Origin: Plesiomonas sp051652165
Lineage (GTDB): Bacteria > Pseudomonadota > Gammaproteobacteria > Enterobacterales > CAMTGL01
Direction: 5' to 3'
DNA length: 64,000 nt
Assembly: GCF_051652165.1 (NCBI RefSeq)
Contig: NZ_JBOFTR010000008.1
Coordinates: forward strand, 62,001 to 126,000
This document shows, piece after piece, positions 36,514-46,099 of this stretch. Below the pieces are notes generated by a model that saw only the letters and a program-made list of their open reading frames with translations, did not search any database and was not told where the DNA came from. Numbering within the stretch: the first letter of the stretch is position 1; every line of letters starts with the position of its first letter. Both the position numbers and the translations under genes were made by a program.

Positions 36514-37686
36514 ATGGATTTAGAGCAGAGATCGTTCTCAAGCGCCCAACCTTTGGTCATTGGTATTGTTGCGGGGGAGACCTCAGGCGATATTTTGGGT
36601 GCTGGATTAATCAGGGCATTGCGTGCGCAATATCCTGAGGCGCGTTTTGTCGGTATTGCTGGCCCACGTATGCAAGCTGAAGGCTGTGAAAGCTGGTTCG
36701 ATATGGAAGAGCTGGCCATCATGGGGCTGGTTGAAGTGCTCAAACATTTGCCACGATTATTGAAAATTCGTCACCATTTAATTGAGCGATTTACCCAGTT
36801 ACAGCCTGATGTTTTTGTGGGTATTGATGCACCTGATTTTAATATTGGTCTTGAGTTAAAGCTCAAGCAGCATGGTATTAAAACTGTGCATTATGTGAGC
36901 CCATCGGTCTGGGCATGGCGACAAAAGCGGATCTTTAAAATTGCAAAAGCTACTGATTTGGTATTGGCATTTTTACCGTTTGAAAAGGCCTTTTACGATC
37001 GCTTTCATGTTCCTTGTCAATTCATTGGCCATACTATGGCCGATGCTATGCCGCTTGATCCCGATAAAAATGCTGCTCGTGCGGTATTAGGTATTGATCC
37101 TGCTACATCTGTTTTAGCGGTGTTGCCGGGGAGTCGGGGCAGTGAAATTGAGATGCTAGCCGAGCCATTTTTACAAACAGCACAACGCTTACAAACGTTA
37201 CGGCCTGATCTGCAGATTGTTGTTCCACTGGTGAATCATAAAAGGCGTGAGCAATTTTTAGCACTCAAAGCTGAAATAGCACCTGATTTAATACTGACTC
37301 TGCTTGACGGACAAGCTCGGGATGCGATGACTGCAGCAGATGCAACATTATTAGCATCAGGCACTGCTGCACTCGAATGTATGCTGGCAAAATCACCGAT
37401 GGTCGTGGCTTATCGAGTAAAACCACTGACATATTGGTTAGCTAAAAAAATGGTAAAAACAGAGTTTGTCTCATTGCCAAACTTATTGGCAGGTAAAAAA
37501 ATTGTGCCTGAGCTGATTCAAGAAGAGTGTACGGTTGAGCGTTTAACTGCCAAGTTGGGTATGTTGTTATCGCAAGATAATCGCTGTCTAAAGCGGATGT
37601 TCCGTGAGTTTCATCAGACTATCCGTTGCGATGCTGATCAACAGGCTGCCAATGCCGTGTTAGCGTTAGTGAATAAACATGACTGA
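36514..37686 (+). CDS. lpxB: Lipid A disaccharide synthase
   Basis: Joins UDP-diacylglucosamine and lipid X; a GT-B type glycosyltransferase. It has 390 residues. Motifs are VAGETSGDILGAGLI near the N-terminus, HYVSPSVWAWRQKRIFKI in the middle, LPGSRGSEIEML for the nucleotide phosphate and LASGTAALECML near the sugar-nucleotide site. It overlaps rnhB by eight bases. Confidence 0.97.
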   Translation: MDLEQRSFSSAQPLVIGIVAGETSGDILGAGLIRALRAQYPEARFVGIAGPRMQAEGCESWFDMEELAIMGLVEVLKHLPRLLKIRHHLIERFTQLQPDVFVGIDAPDFNIGLELKLKQHGIKTVHYVSPSVWAWRQKRIFKIAKATDLVLAFLPFEKAFYDRFHVPCQFIGHTMADAMPLDPDKNAARAVLGIDPATSVLAVLPGSRGSEIEMLAEPFLQTAQRLQTLRPDLQIVVPLVNHKRREQFLALKAEIAPDLILTLLDGQARDAMTAADATLLASGTAALECMLAKSPMVVAYRVKPLTYWLAKKMVKTEFVSLPNLLAGKKIVPELIQEECTVERLTAKLGMLLSQDNRCLKRMFREFHQTIRCDADQQAANAVLALVNKHD

Positions 37687-38272
37687 TATTTTTGTGTATC
37701 CCAATGCGGATTTTATTGCCGGTGTTGATGAAGTTGGGCGTGGCCCTTTAGTGGGCGCGGTAGTGACTGCCGCGGTTATTCTTGATCCCCAAAAACCGAT
37801 TGTAGGTTTGGCTGACTCAAAAAAGCTCTCTGAGAAAAAACGCTTGGCGCTGTACGATGAAATTATTGAGAAAGCATTATCATGGAGTTTAGGGCGTGCT
37901 GAACCGCATGAGATTGATGAGCTCAACATTTTGCATGCGACGATGTTAGCAATGCAGCGCGCAGTGGACGGATTACCACTTCAGCCCGATTGTGTACTGA
38001 TTGATGGTAATCGTTGCCCGCATTTGCTAATGCCAGCTTATGCGGTGGTAAAAGGCGATAGTAAGGTTGCTGAGATTAGCGCGGCCTCTATTTTGGCTAA
38101 AGTCACTCGTGATCGGGAAATGCAGGCTCTTGATCTTCGTTATCCGCAGTATGGTTTTGCTAAACATAAAGGCTATCCGACCGCAGAGCATTTACGTTTA
38201 TTGGCTGAATATGGTGCAATTGATGAGTATCGCCGCAGTTTTGCACCCGTCAAGCGGGTATTGAGTCTGTAA
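37679..38272 (+). CDS. rnhB: Ribonuclease HII
   Basis: Removes ribonucleotides from DNA-RNA hybrids. It has 197 residues. Catalytic residues lie in FIAGVDEVGRGPLVG (D17, E18), LIDGNRCPHL and the later SILAKVTRDREM. It overlaps lpxB and precedes dnaE, the conserved gammaproteobacterial order. Confidence 0.96.
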   Translation: MTDIFVYPNADFIAGVDEVGRGPLVGAVVTAAVILDPQKPIVGLADSKKLSEKKRLALYDEIIEKALSWSLGRAEPHEIDELNILHATMLAMQRAVDGLPLQPDCVLIDGNRCPHLLMPAYAVVKGDSKVAEISAASILAKVTRDREMQALDLRYPQYGFAKHKGYPTAEHLRLLAEYGAIDEYRRSFAPVKRVLSL

Positions 38273-38288
38273 ATTCTACTTTTTAGCC

Positions 38289-38317
38289 GTATACGCTGTA
38301 TACACCAACCGGTATAC
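38289..38317. repeat. Three GTATAC palindromes before dnaE
   Basis: GTATAC occurs at 38289-38294, 38298-38303 and 38312-38317; the last two are arms of a larger inverted repeat, TGTATAC...GTATACA. They lie in the 148-bp gap between rnhB and dnaE, about 110 bp before the dnaE start. A regulatory role is possible but unproven. Confidence 0.35.
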
Positions 38318-38420
38318 ATAAAATAATGCAGTGCCTAGGCACAACTGGCTATGATATGTACACGTCAGTATGCGTTGACCCCTCTGTTTTTTCCAATATT
38401 TCCGCAAGGAGTGTTTCCTG

Positions 38421-41400
38421 ATGGCACAACCCCGCTTTGTCCATTTACGGGTTCACAGTGATTACTCCATGATTGATGGGCTGGCTAAAACAGTACCATT
38501 AGTGAAAAAAGCTGCTGCATTAGGTATGCCAGCACTGGGTATTACCGACTTTACCAACCTGTGTGGCCTTGTTAAATTTTATGGTGCAGCGCATGGCGCA
38601 GGTGTAAAGCCAATTATTGGTGCTGATTTTTTACTGCTCAACCCATTATTAGGGGATGAGCTTAGTGAGATTACGGTACTTGCTGCGAATAATACAGGTT
38701 ATCAAAACCTGACATTACTGATTTCACGAGCCTATCAACGCGGTTATATACAAAATAGCCCTGTCATTGATCGTGAGTGGTTAGCTGATTTAAATGAGGG
38801 GCTGATTTTATTATCAGGTGCGCGTCAAGGCGATGTAGGGAAATCATTGTTGCGTGGTAATCAGGTATTGGTTGATGAGTGTGTTGCGTTTTATCAAACC
38901 TATTTCCCTGACTGTTATTATCTTGAGCTGATCCGTACTGGTCGGCCTGATGAAGAGAGCTACTTGCATTTTGCTGTTGAGCTGGCAGCTAACAGAGGGT
39001 TGCCTGTTGTTGCAACTAATGATGTGCGGATCATTAGCCCTGATTTTTTTGATGCGCATGAAATCCGTGTTGCTATTCATGATGGCTATACACTTGATGA
39101 TCCTAAACGACCTAAAAAATACAGTTCACAACAGTATTTGCGCAGCGAAGAGGAGATGTGTGCTCTATTTGCTGATATTCCTCAAGCATTAGAAAACACA
39201 GTGGAAATTGCTAAACGCTGTAATGTAACAGTGCGTTTAGGTGAGTATTTTTTGCCTCAATTTCCAACGGGAGACATGAGCACAGAAGATTTTCTAGTGC
39301 TAAAGTCACGTGAAGGATTAGAGAAACGATTAGCGTTTTTATTCCCTGACTCGCATATCCGCGCTGAGCGCCGGCCTGAGTATGATGAGCGTTTACAAAT
39401 TGAGCTAGATGTTATCAACCAGATGGGGTTTCCGGGTTACTTTTTGATTGTGATGGAGTTTATCCAGTGGTCAAAAGATAACGGTATTCCGGTTGGACCA
39501 GGGCGAGGTTCAGGAGCCGGTTCACTAGTGGCGTATGCACTGAGTATTACTGATCTTGATCCGCTGGAATTTGATCTGCTGTTCGAGCGTTTTTTGAACC
39601 CTGAGCGTGTTTCCATGCCCGACTTTGATGTCGATTTTTGTATGGATAAGCGTGATCAGGTGATTGATCATGTGGCTGAAATGTATGGCCGTGAAGCAGT
39701 ATCGCAAATCATTACGTTTGGTACGATGGCGGCTAAAGCGGTTATTCGTGATGTAGGGCGAGTACTCGGCCACCCGTATGGTTTTGTTGATCGCATTTCA
39801 AAATTAGTGCCGCCAGATCCGGGTATGACACTGGAAAAAGCCTTTGAAGCAGAGCCACAGTTGCAAGAAGTGTACGATGCCGACGAAGAGGTGCGTGCGC
39901 TGATTGATATGGCGCGTAAGCTCGAAGGGGTAACACGTAATGCCGGTAAGCATGCCGGAGGTGTGGTGATTGCACCCACTAAAATTACTGACTTTGCACC
40001 ACTGTATTGTGACTCGGAAGGAAATCATCCGGTTACTCAGTTTGATAAAAATGATGTGGAATATGCCGGTTTAGTTAAGTTTGACTTTCTGGGGTTACGC
40101 ACATTAACCATTATTAACTGGGCGTTGGAGATGATTAATCCGCGCCTTGAAAAAGAGGGATTACCCCCTGTTGATATTACGGCGATTCCGTTAACGGATC
40201 AGCCCTCTTTTGACCTGTTGCAACGCTCAGAAACCACAGCCGTATTCCAGCTTGAATCGCGTGGGATGAAAGATCTGATTAAACGCCTCAAGCCTGACTG
40301 TTTTGAGGATATGATTGCTCTGGTGGCGCTGTTCCGCCCAGGCCCGCTACAGTCGGGGATGGTAGATAACTTTATTGACCGTAAACATGGTCGTGAAGCG
40401 ATATCCTACCCTGATGTTGAGTGGCAACATGCTTCACTCAAGCCGATTCTTGACCCAACTTACGGTATTATTCTGTATCAAGAGCAAGTGATGCAGATTG
40501 CGCAGACCCTCTCTGGCTATACACTGGGTGGTGCAGATATGTTGCGCCGTGCGATGGGTAAAAAACAGCCAGAGGAGATGGCTAAGCAACGTGGCACGTT
40601 CAAAGAGGGAGCGGAGAATAATCACGTTGATGGCGAGTTGTCGATGAAGATCTTTGATCTGGTAGAGAAGTTTGCCGGTTATGGATTTAACAAATCACAC
40701 TCTGCGGCTTATGCTCTGGTATCGTACCAAACATTGTGGTTAAAAACGCACTATCCGGCTGAGTTTATGGCGGCGGTAATGACTGCCGATATGGACAATA
40801 CCGATAAAATTGTCGGTTTAGTCGAAGAGTGCCGCCGGATGGGGCTGAAGATCTTATCACCTGATGTTAATAGTGGACATTACCGTTTTCATGTTAACCC
40901 AGAAGGTGAGGTTGTTTACGGTATTGGTGCGGTAAAAGGGGTAGGTGAAGGCCCGATTGAGGCGATTATTGAGGCACGTAATCGAGGTGGTTATTTTAAA
41001 GATTTATTTGATTTTTGTGCCCGTGTCGATGTTAAACGGATTAACCGCCGCATTTTAGAAAAGTTGATTTTATCTGGCGCAATGGACAGACTCGGCCCAC
41101 ACCGTGCGGCGTTAATGGCAACGCTTGCTGAAGCGTTAAAAGCGGCTGATCAACATGCCAAAGCCGAGGCTCTAGGGCAGGCCGATATGTTCGGCGTGTT
41201 GGCTGATGCGCCTGAACAAGTGGAAAAAGCCTATGCGAATGTACCTGTCTGGCCAGATCAAGTTTGGCTAGAGGGGGAGCGTGAAACACTAGGGCTGTAC
41301 TTAACCGGACACCCTATTACTCAATATTTGAAAGAGATTGAGCGATATGTTCCCGCACGTTTAAAAGACATGGTCGCCTCACCACGTGGTCAGGTAACTT

Positions 41401-41900
41401 CTGCAGCAGGGTTAGTGGTTGCAGCACGCGTGATGACGACTAAACGGGGTTCACGGATAGGGCTATTAACGCTAGATGATCGTTCAGGTCGCTTAGAGGT
41501 AATGCTCTATTCTGATGCGTTGGATAAGTATCAACAATTAATAGAAAAAGATAAAATTCTGATTGTAACCGGACAGGTCAGCTTTGATGACTTCTCTGGT
41601 GGACTTAGAATGACCGCCAGAGAAGTACTGGACATTGGCGAGGCACGGGAAAAATACATTCGTAGCCTTGCTATCTCGTTAACAGACAGGCAAATTGATG
41701 ACCAGTTTTTTAGCCGTTTCCGACAGGCACTAGAGCCATATCGTGCGGGAAGTGTGCTAGTAAATATCTATTACCAGCGAGACGATGCACAGGTTCGTTT
41801 ACGTTTGGGCACTGAATGGCGTGTAACACCATCCGATCAACTGTTACTTAGCCTGCGTACGCTGGTTGGGTCTGAACAGGTCGAGCTAGAGTTTGACTAG
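38421..41900 (+). CDS. dnaE: DNA polymerase III alpha subunit
   Basis: The replicative polymerase catalytic subunit. It has 1159 residues. The N-terminal PHP domain starts FVHLRVHSDYSMIDGLAK. The polymerase aspartates are D401 and D403 in PDFDVDF and D555 in FDFLGLRTL, all with the same numbers as the E. coli enzyme. A helix-hairpin-helix and OB domain (LTLDDRSGRLEVMLYSD) follow near the C-terminus. CAAGGAGTGTTTCCTG precedes the ATG. The accA start follows 13 bp after its stop. Confidence 0.99.
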   Translation: MAQPRFVHLRVHSDYSMIDGLAKTVPLVKKAAALGMPALGITDFTNLCGLVKFYGAAHGAGVKPIIGADFLLLNPLLGDELSEITVLAANNTGYQNLTLLISRAYQRGYIQNSPVIDREWLADLNEGLILLSGARQGDVGKSLLRGNQVLVDECVAFYQTYFPDCYYLELIRTGRPDEESYLHFAVELAANRGLPVVATNDVRIISPDFFDAHEIRVAIHDGYTLDDPKRPKKYSSQQYLRSEEEMCALFADIPQALENTVEIAKRCNVTVRLGEYFLPQFPTGDMSTEDFLVLKSREGLEKRLAFLFPDSHIRAERRPEYDERLQIELDVINQMGFPGYFLIVMEFIQWSKDNGIPVGPGRGSGAGSLVAYALSITDLDPLEFDLLFERFLNPERVSMPDFDVDFCMDKRDQVIDHVAEMYGREAVSQIITFGTMAAKAVIRDVGRVLGHPYGFVDRISKLVPPDPGMTLEKAFEAEPQLQEVYDADEEVRALIDMARKLEGVTRNAGKHAGGVVIAPTKITDFAPLYCDSEGNHPVTQFDKNDVEYAGLVKFDFLGLRTLTIINWALEMINPRLEKEGLPPVDITAIPLTDQPSFDLLQRSETTAVFQLESRGMKDLIKRLKPDCFEDMIALVALFRPGPLQSGMVDNFIDRKHGREAISYPDVEWQHASLKPILDPTYGIILYQEQVMQIAQTLSGYTLGGADMLRRAMGKKQPEEMAKQRGTFKEGAENNHVDGELSMKIFDLVEKFAGYGFNKSHSAAYALVSYQTLWLKTHYPAEFMAAVMTADMDNTDKIVGLVEECRRMGLKILSPDVNSGHYRFHVNPEGEVVYGIGAVKGVGEGPIEAIIEARNRGGYFKDLFDFCARVDVKRINRRILEKLILSGAMDRLGPHRAALMATLAEALKAADQHAKAEALGQADMFGVLADAPEQVEKAYANVPVWPDQVWLEGERETLGLYLTGHPITQYLKEIERYVPARLKDMVASPRGQVTSAAGLVVAARVMTTKRGSRIGLLTLDDRSGRLEVMLYSDALDKYQQLIEKDKILIVTGQVSFDDFSGGLRMTAREVLDIGEAREKYIRSLAISLTDRQIDDQFFSRFRQALEPYRAGSVLVNIYYQRDDAQVRLRLGTEWRVTPSDQLLLSLRTLVGSEQVELEFD

Positions 41901-41913
41901 GACAAACATAATT

Positions 41914-42873
41914 ATGAGTCTGAATTTTCTGGATTTCGAACAGCCGATTGCCGAATTGGAAGCTAAAATTGATTCGCTTCGCTCGGTAAATCGCCAAAAT
42001 GAAAAAATGGATTTTGATCTTGATGATGAAATCCGCCGCTTACAGGAAAAAAGCATTGAGCTAACCCGTAAGATTTTTGCTGATTTAGGTGCATGGCAGG
42101 TGGCGCAACTGGCTCGTCATCCTCGCCGCCCCTATACGCTGGATTATATTGAGCATATTTTTACTGAATTTGATGAATTAGCCGGAGATCGTGCTTTTGC
42201 CGATGATAAAGCGATTGTCGGTGGAATCGCTCGTTTAGATGATCGCCCTGTGATGGTTATTGGCCACCAAAAAGGGCGTGAAACACGAGAGAAAATTCGC
42301 CGAAATTTTGGTATGCCAGCCCCTGAGGGGTATCGAAAAGCTCTGCGTTTAATGAAAATGGCCGAGCGTTTTAATCTGCCGATTATCACCTTTATTGATA
42401 CGCCAGGGGCTTATCCGGGTGTAGGTGCAGAAGAGCGTGGCCAGTCAGAAGCGATTGCACACAATTTAAAAGTGATGTCGACGCTGAAAGTGCCGGTTAT
42501 CTGTACGGTCATTGGCGAAGGTGGTTCGGGTGGTGCACTGGCTATTGGCGTTGGCGATAAAGTGAATATGCTGCAATACAGTACTTATTCTGTGATCTCT
42601 CCGGAAGGCTGTGCTTCAATTTTGTGGAAAAGCGCCGATAAAGCTCCTTTGGCCGCAGAAGCGATGGGCATTACTGCACCGCGTCTGCACGAGCTGGGTT
42701 TGGTTGACAGTGTGATCCCTGAACCACTTGGCGCTGCACACCGTGATGTGTTAGCAATGGCAGATGCACTGCGTGCGCAGTTGACACAAGATTTGTCTGA
42801 TCTTGATGTGCTTGATACAGATATGTTGCTTGATCGCCGTTATCATCGTTTGATGAATTACGGTTATTGCTAA
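41914..42873 (+). CDS. accA: Acetyl-CoA carboxylase carboxyltransferase subunit alpha
   Basis: With AccD it transfers CO2 from carboxybiotin to acetyl-CoA, the first committed step of fatty acid synthesis. It has 319 residues from the ATG at 41914, which starts MSLNFLDFEQPIAELEAKI; the upstream in-frame start at 41893 lies within dnaE. Typical sequence is FIDTPGAYPGVGAEERGQSE and GEGGSGGALAIGVGDKV. It ends the long envelope and replication cluster; a terminator follows. Confidence 0.98.
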   Translation: MSLNFLDFEQPIAELEAKIDSLRSVNRQNEKMDFDLDDEIRRLQEKSIELTRKIFADLGAWQVAQLARHPRRPYTLDYIEHIFTEFDELAGDRAFADDKAIVGGIARLDDRPVMVIGHQKGRETREKIRRNFGMPAPEGYRKALRLMKMAERFNLPIITFIDTPGAYPGVGAEERGQSEAIAHNLKVMSTLKVPVICTVIGEGGSGGALAIGVGDKVNMLQYSTYSVISPEGCASILWKSADKAPLAAEAMGITAPRLHELGLVDSVIPEPLGAAHRDVLAMADALRAQLTQDLSDLDVLDTDMLLDRRYHRLMNYGYC

Positions 42874-42932
42874 TTACGCAGGCAATTTACATTCAAGTGA
42901 TGGCTATGATGTTTATTCTATTTTGTCATCAC

Positions 42933-42965
42933 AAAAATGGCGGCTATATGCCGCTATTTTTATAG
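42933..42965 (+). terminator. Intrinsic terminator after accA
   Basis: AAAAATGGCGGC, loop TATAT, GCCGCTATTTTT: a 12-bp stem with one G-T pair, ending in a T run. It separates the cluster from cadC. Confidence 0.88.
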
Positions 42966-43138
42966 GTAAAGTTTGTCGCTTAAGATTGTGCAGATAACAT
43001 ACAATAAAAATATTTATATCAAAGAAAGTGCATTTTTATCAATTTTGTTTGATATAGGAAGTTTTTCTCATATCAAAAGCGTGTTAGCCTTGCCTCCTCA
43101 AAATTTTGCACTGATAGCATGAAACCACATTCTTTATA

Positions 43139-44851
43139 ATGCGAGATCAATCTTACCGAGTGGGTGAGTGGCTAGTTTCTGCCGCCGATAATAAATTAGT
43201 TCGTGGTGATCGGGTTTTGGTGGTTGAACCACGACTCGTCGATATGCTTTGTTATTTTTCTACCCATCCGGGAGAAGTACTGAGCCGTGATGAGCTAATT
43301 GATAATATCTGGACGCGTAATATCGTTACTCCACATGTGGTTACGCAGTGTATTTCAGAGTTACGTAAAAGTTTAAAAGATGGCCGAGCTGATGCACCTG
43401 AATATATTATGACGGTGCCAAAGCGTGGTTATCGCCTTGTTGCACCTGTCACCCTGTGTATGCCTTATGATCGCCTTGATAGCCGTTTTGAACACAGCGT
43501 TGAGCCAAATAGTGCAGCTCATGCTCCCAATATATTGGATACCCGTGATTTACTGACAATACCACTCTCTTCAGTCAACATGACATCAGAGATGATGTTC
43601 GGTTTGCCGCATGACAAAACTGAGCATACCGAGCAGACACAAAATCCGTCTGTAACAGGCGATGCTACACTTGCTACCCATGGGCACTATGCGCCCACCT
43701 TCGCGACAACAAATGGGGCAGATCGTGTGTCAGAAAGTCAAACAATGGCTGTCTTGACAAAAACAGAGGATGTTACTGCATCTGCTCACTCTTCTACTCG
43801 TTGGCGAACTGCATTTATTGCGCTATTTCTGGCTATTCTTGCAGGGATATCGCTCTATTTTTTATCGCCAACTCGCCAAAATGCCCCGCTATTGATGAAT
43901 CCAAATGATATTGAGATTCAATGGGTTGCGAATAAAGAGACTCCGTGTGCAGATAGCCAAGAGGCGATTGGGAGTGTCAATGGGTTACTATCGCAAGCAC
44001 TCAATAACTACAGTGTATATACAGCACATGATATGACCAATTATATTGGCCACGGTTTACCTACTGCAGGTAAAACGATTTATGCACAGTTTGAGCATTT
44101 GCAGCATCATTCAGCAACTCAGTGCTTTTTAGCTATTTCGTTAGTCAATAATGCGACTAAAAAAACATTAATGAGCAAGCGGTATATTATTACCGAAACA
44201 AATTTATTGACGGTGCAGATTGATGTCATTAATCATGTTTTTGCTGTCTTAGGGTTATCTCCTCCGGTAGGATTACTTGACCGCTTAAGCCAAGTTGCAC
44301 CACAAGATGGTGGGGCATTACGTCAGTATTACCATGCTCATCGGTTGTTGCAAAATGGTGATATCAATTCGCTTTTATCCGCACGTGAGTTATTGCAGTC
44401 ATTGTTAAAACGTTATCCAAATTTTGTATATGCCCAAGCAGAATTACTCTTGAATAATATGGTATTAATGACGCTGCAACCGGCGAAAAATTATACTGAG
44501 CTTCGCCATGATTTTAAACAGCAATTAACGGCATTAACCAATAACCCTGCACTACAGGGGAATCCAATTTTATTGCAGTTGCAGGCGCTATTTCAGTTAA
44601 TTAACGGTAATTTGGCCATGGCACAGACATATGCTGAACAGGCAGTGAGGTTGGAAAAAAACTGGTTATCTTATGTTATTTTAGGCAAAGTGTATGAGTT
44701 AGAGGGGTTGTTTAGTGACGCCTCTGATGCTTATCTGTCTGCTTATAGTCAACAACCTGGCCCAGGCACATATTATTGGATTAAATACGCTATTTTCCAA
44801 AGTGATTTAAATGCGGTGGCGTTTTATCTCAATAATGAGTCGTATGAGTAA
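43139..44851 (+). CDS. cadC: Membrane-bound transcriptional activator CadC
   Basis: A one-component sensor that activates cadBA at low pH in the presence of lysine. The N-terminal OmpR-type winged helix covers about 5-105 (VGEWLV, LSRDELIDNIW, VTQCISELRKSLKDG, VPKRGYRL). A long linker leads to one membrane span (about 225-243, FIALFLAILAGISLYFL). The periplasmic domain keeps the two cysteines that form the pH-sensing disulfide in E. coli CadC, here C270 and C329 (KETPCADS, ATQCFLAI), and ends with a helical region. At 570 residues it is longer than the E. coli protein (512), mainly in the linker. No clear Shine-Dalgarno site precedes the ATG, suggesting weak translation. Confidence 0.93.
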   Translation: MRDQSYRVGEWLVSAADNKLVRGDRVLVVEPRLVDMLCYFSTHPGEVLSRDELIDNIWTRNIVTPHVVTQCISELRKSLKDGRADAPEYIMTVPKRGYRLVAPVTLCMPYDRLDSRFEHSVEPNSAAHAPNILDTRDLLTIPLSSVNMTSEMMFGLPHDKTEHTEQTQNPSVTGDATLATHGHYAPTFATTNGADRVSESQTMAVLTKTEDVTASAHSSTRWRTAFIALFLAILAGISLYFLSPTRQNAPLLMNPNDIEIQWVANKETPCADSQEAIGSVNGLLSQALNNYSVYTAHDMTNYIGHGLPTAGKTIYAQFEHLQHHSATQCFLAISLVNNATKKTLMSKRYIITETNLLTVQIDVINHVFAVLGLSPPVGLLDRLSQVAPQDGGALRQYYHAHRLLQNGDINSLLSARELLQSLLKRYPNFVYAQAELLLNNMVLMTLQPAKNYTELRHDFKQQLTALTNNPALQGNPILLQLQALFQLINGNLAMAQTYAEQAVRLEKNWLSYVILGKVYELEGLFSDASDAYLSAYSQQPGPGTYYWIKYAIFQSDLNAVAFYLNNESYE

Positions 44852-44956
44852 TTAAGCAGTACAGTGCATCACTGTACTGCATACTTTCTTTTGCTATTTA
44901 GTTTCTTTTAAATCGACTTTATTCGACCACGCAATGTTGTTCTTTGTGTAGATTAT

Positions 44957-45004
44957 TCTCGTCTCGTCTCGTCTCGTCTCGTCTCGTCTCGTCTCGTCTC
45001 GTCT
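44957..45004. repeat. Pentanucleotide microsatellite (TCTCG) x 9
   Basis: Nine perfect tandem copies of TCTCG plus TCT, 105 bp after the cadC stop codon. Bacterial 5-bp repeats of this number are prone to slipped-strand copy changes. All three forward frames were read through the repeat; none has a credible start upstream, so it appears to be noncoding. Confidence 0.95.
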
Positions 45005-45542
45005 TTTTTCTTCTTTGCTATATCGCATGTTCTGTATTCTTTTCAAATTGGCACTTTGCTGTATATCTCCTTTTTTATTGAGCCATGTCTGAGTCGGTAT
45101 TTATACCGTTATGTCTGTGTAGCGTAATTTAGGCGTAAAAGAAGATGGGGGAGTGTGGGGTCTATTGTTGACGCGAGACAATATATTCATAAATAGGCAC
45201 TTAATGGCCGTAAATATGTTGTTCTCATATGGAAAAAGAGCAGAGCAGAAGTGAATAGAAATGGAGGGTTTGGCATTATTCATTCAAGTGGCTATAGATG
45301 GCGTGTGAAATTCATGTTTTTTCTGTATACGATGTTTTACTTTGCTAAATATCTTTAAACAAGAATGGTTAAAATAAAATAAATGCTATCAAAATACCTA
45401 TTTTAGGTCTTGATAAGAAGAAAAGAACAGGTGTGCGGTTTGTATCTTAATATATTGACTATGGGTGATGTAACATGAAAACCATGCGTTTATTTACATA
45501 ATGAAATGTCTATCAACGTATTGATTTATTTAGTTTATGTTT

Positions 45543-45587
45543 GTATTTTTTGTATTTTTTGTGTTTTTTGTGTTTTTTGTGTTTTAT
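45543..45587. repeat. 9-bp T-rich tandem repeat, about five copies
   Basis: The unit is GTRTTTTTT, beginning at 45543, 45552, 45561, 45570 and 45579; the first two units carry GTA and the rest GTG. It gives a Cys-Val/Ile-Phe triplet repeat in one plus frame, but that frame has no ribosome site. Confidence 0.8.
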
Positions 45588-46099
45588 GGTTACATTTTGA
45601 CGCAAGGGTAAAGAGGTACTATTTGTGTCATTTCTTGATATGGGCGAAGAAGTTTATTTTTAGTTTAGGACTTTCATTTTTTCGATGGCTATATTTATCC
45701 CACAAAAGAGCTTGGTCGTAATTAAACGATATTGCGTGATTTTATTTTCACTAAGGATCTTTTGTTAGCCTGAGAATACACATGCATGTGTGTATGTTTT
45801 ATCAGCATGGTGTATGAGTTTATCTAACAGGTGATGGGATCTGTTTTGTTAAGGTGCTAAAGCGTCAGTTTTGCTGTGAATACGTTATTGTATTATTGCT
45901 CGATATGTAGAGCCATTGATAAATAATCCAATCAGTAAAATATTACGTTTATTTAACTTTATAGAAGAATGTAGCAGGCTGGTGTAGTTCACGATGATGC
46001 TATATCAGTAACGTAGTCATTACTCTGTATATGATGGAAATATATCAAATACAGTTCAGTGATGGTGAAATTTCAAAAAAATGAAGTTCAGGAGTCACC

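Larger units (their letters stand above)
44852..46099. other. Long AT-rich gap between cadC and cadB
   Basis: 1.25 kb with no gene I can support. It is markedly AT-rich, unlike the coding DNA around it, and contains a pentanucleotide repeat (44957-45004) and a 9-bp T-rich repeat (45543-45587). Short open frames exist (minus strand 45101-45283, plus strand 45506-45721), but neither has a ribosome site or recognisable protein. The cadBA promoter with CadC-binding sites should lie in the last few hundred bases, since CadC sites in E. coli are AT-rich and contested by H-NS; I cannot place them exactly. Confidence 0.6.

Noticed and set aside
44896..45127. Open frames running through the TCTCG repeat
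   Set aside because: I read all three forward frames; the longest open one has no ATG, GTG or TTG upstream of the repeat, and the others stop soon or lack a ribosome site.
45506..45721. Hydrophobic 71-codon frame containing the Cys-Val-Phe repeat
   Set aside because: No ribosome site, created largely by the T-rich repeat, no recognisable protein. Kept only as a repeat.
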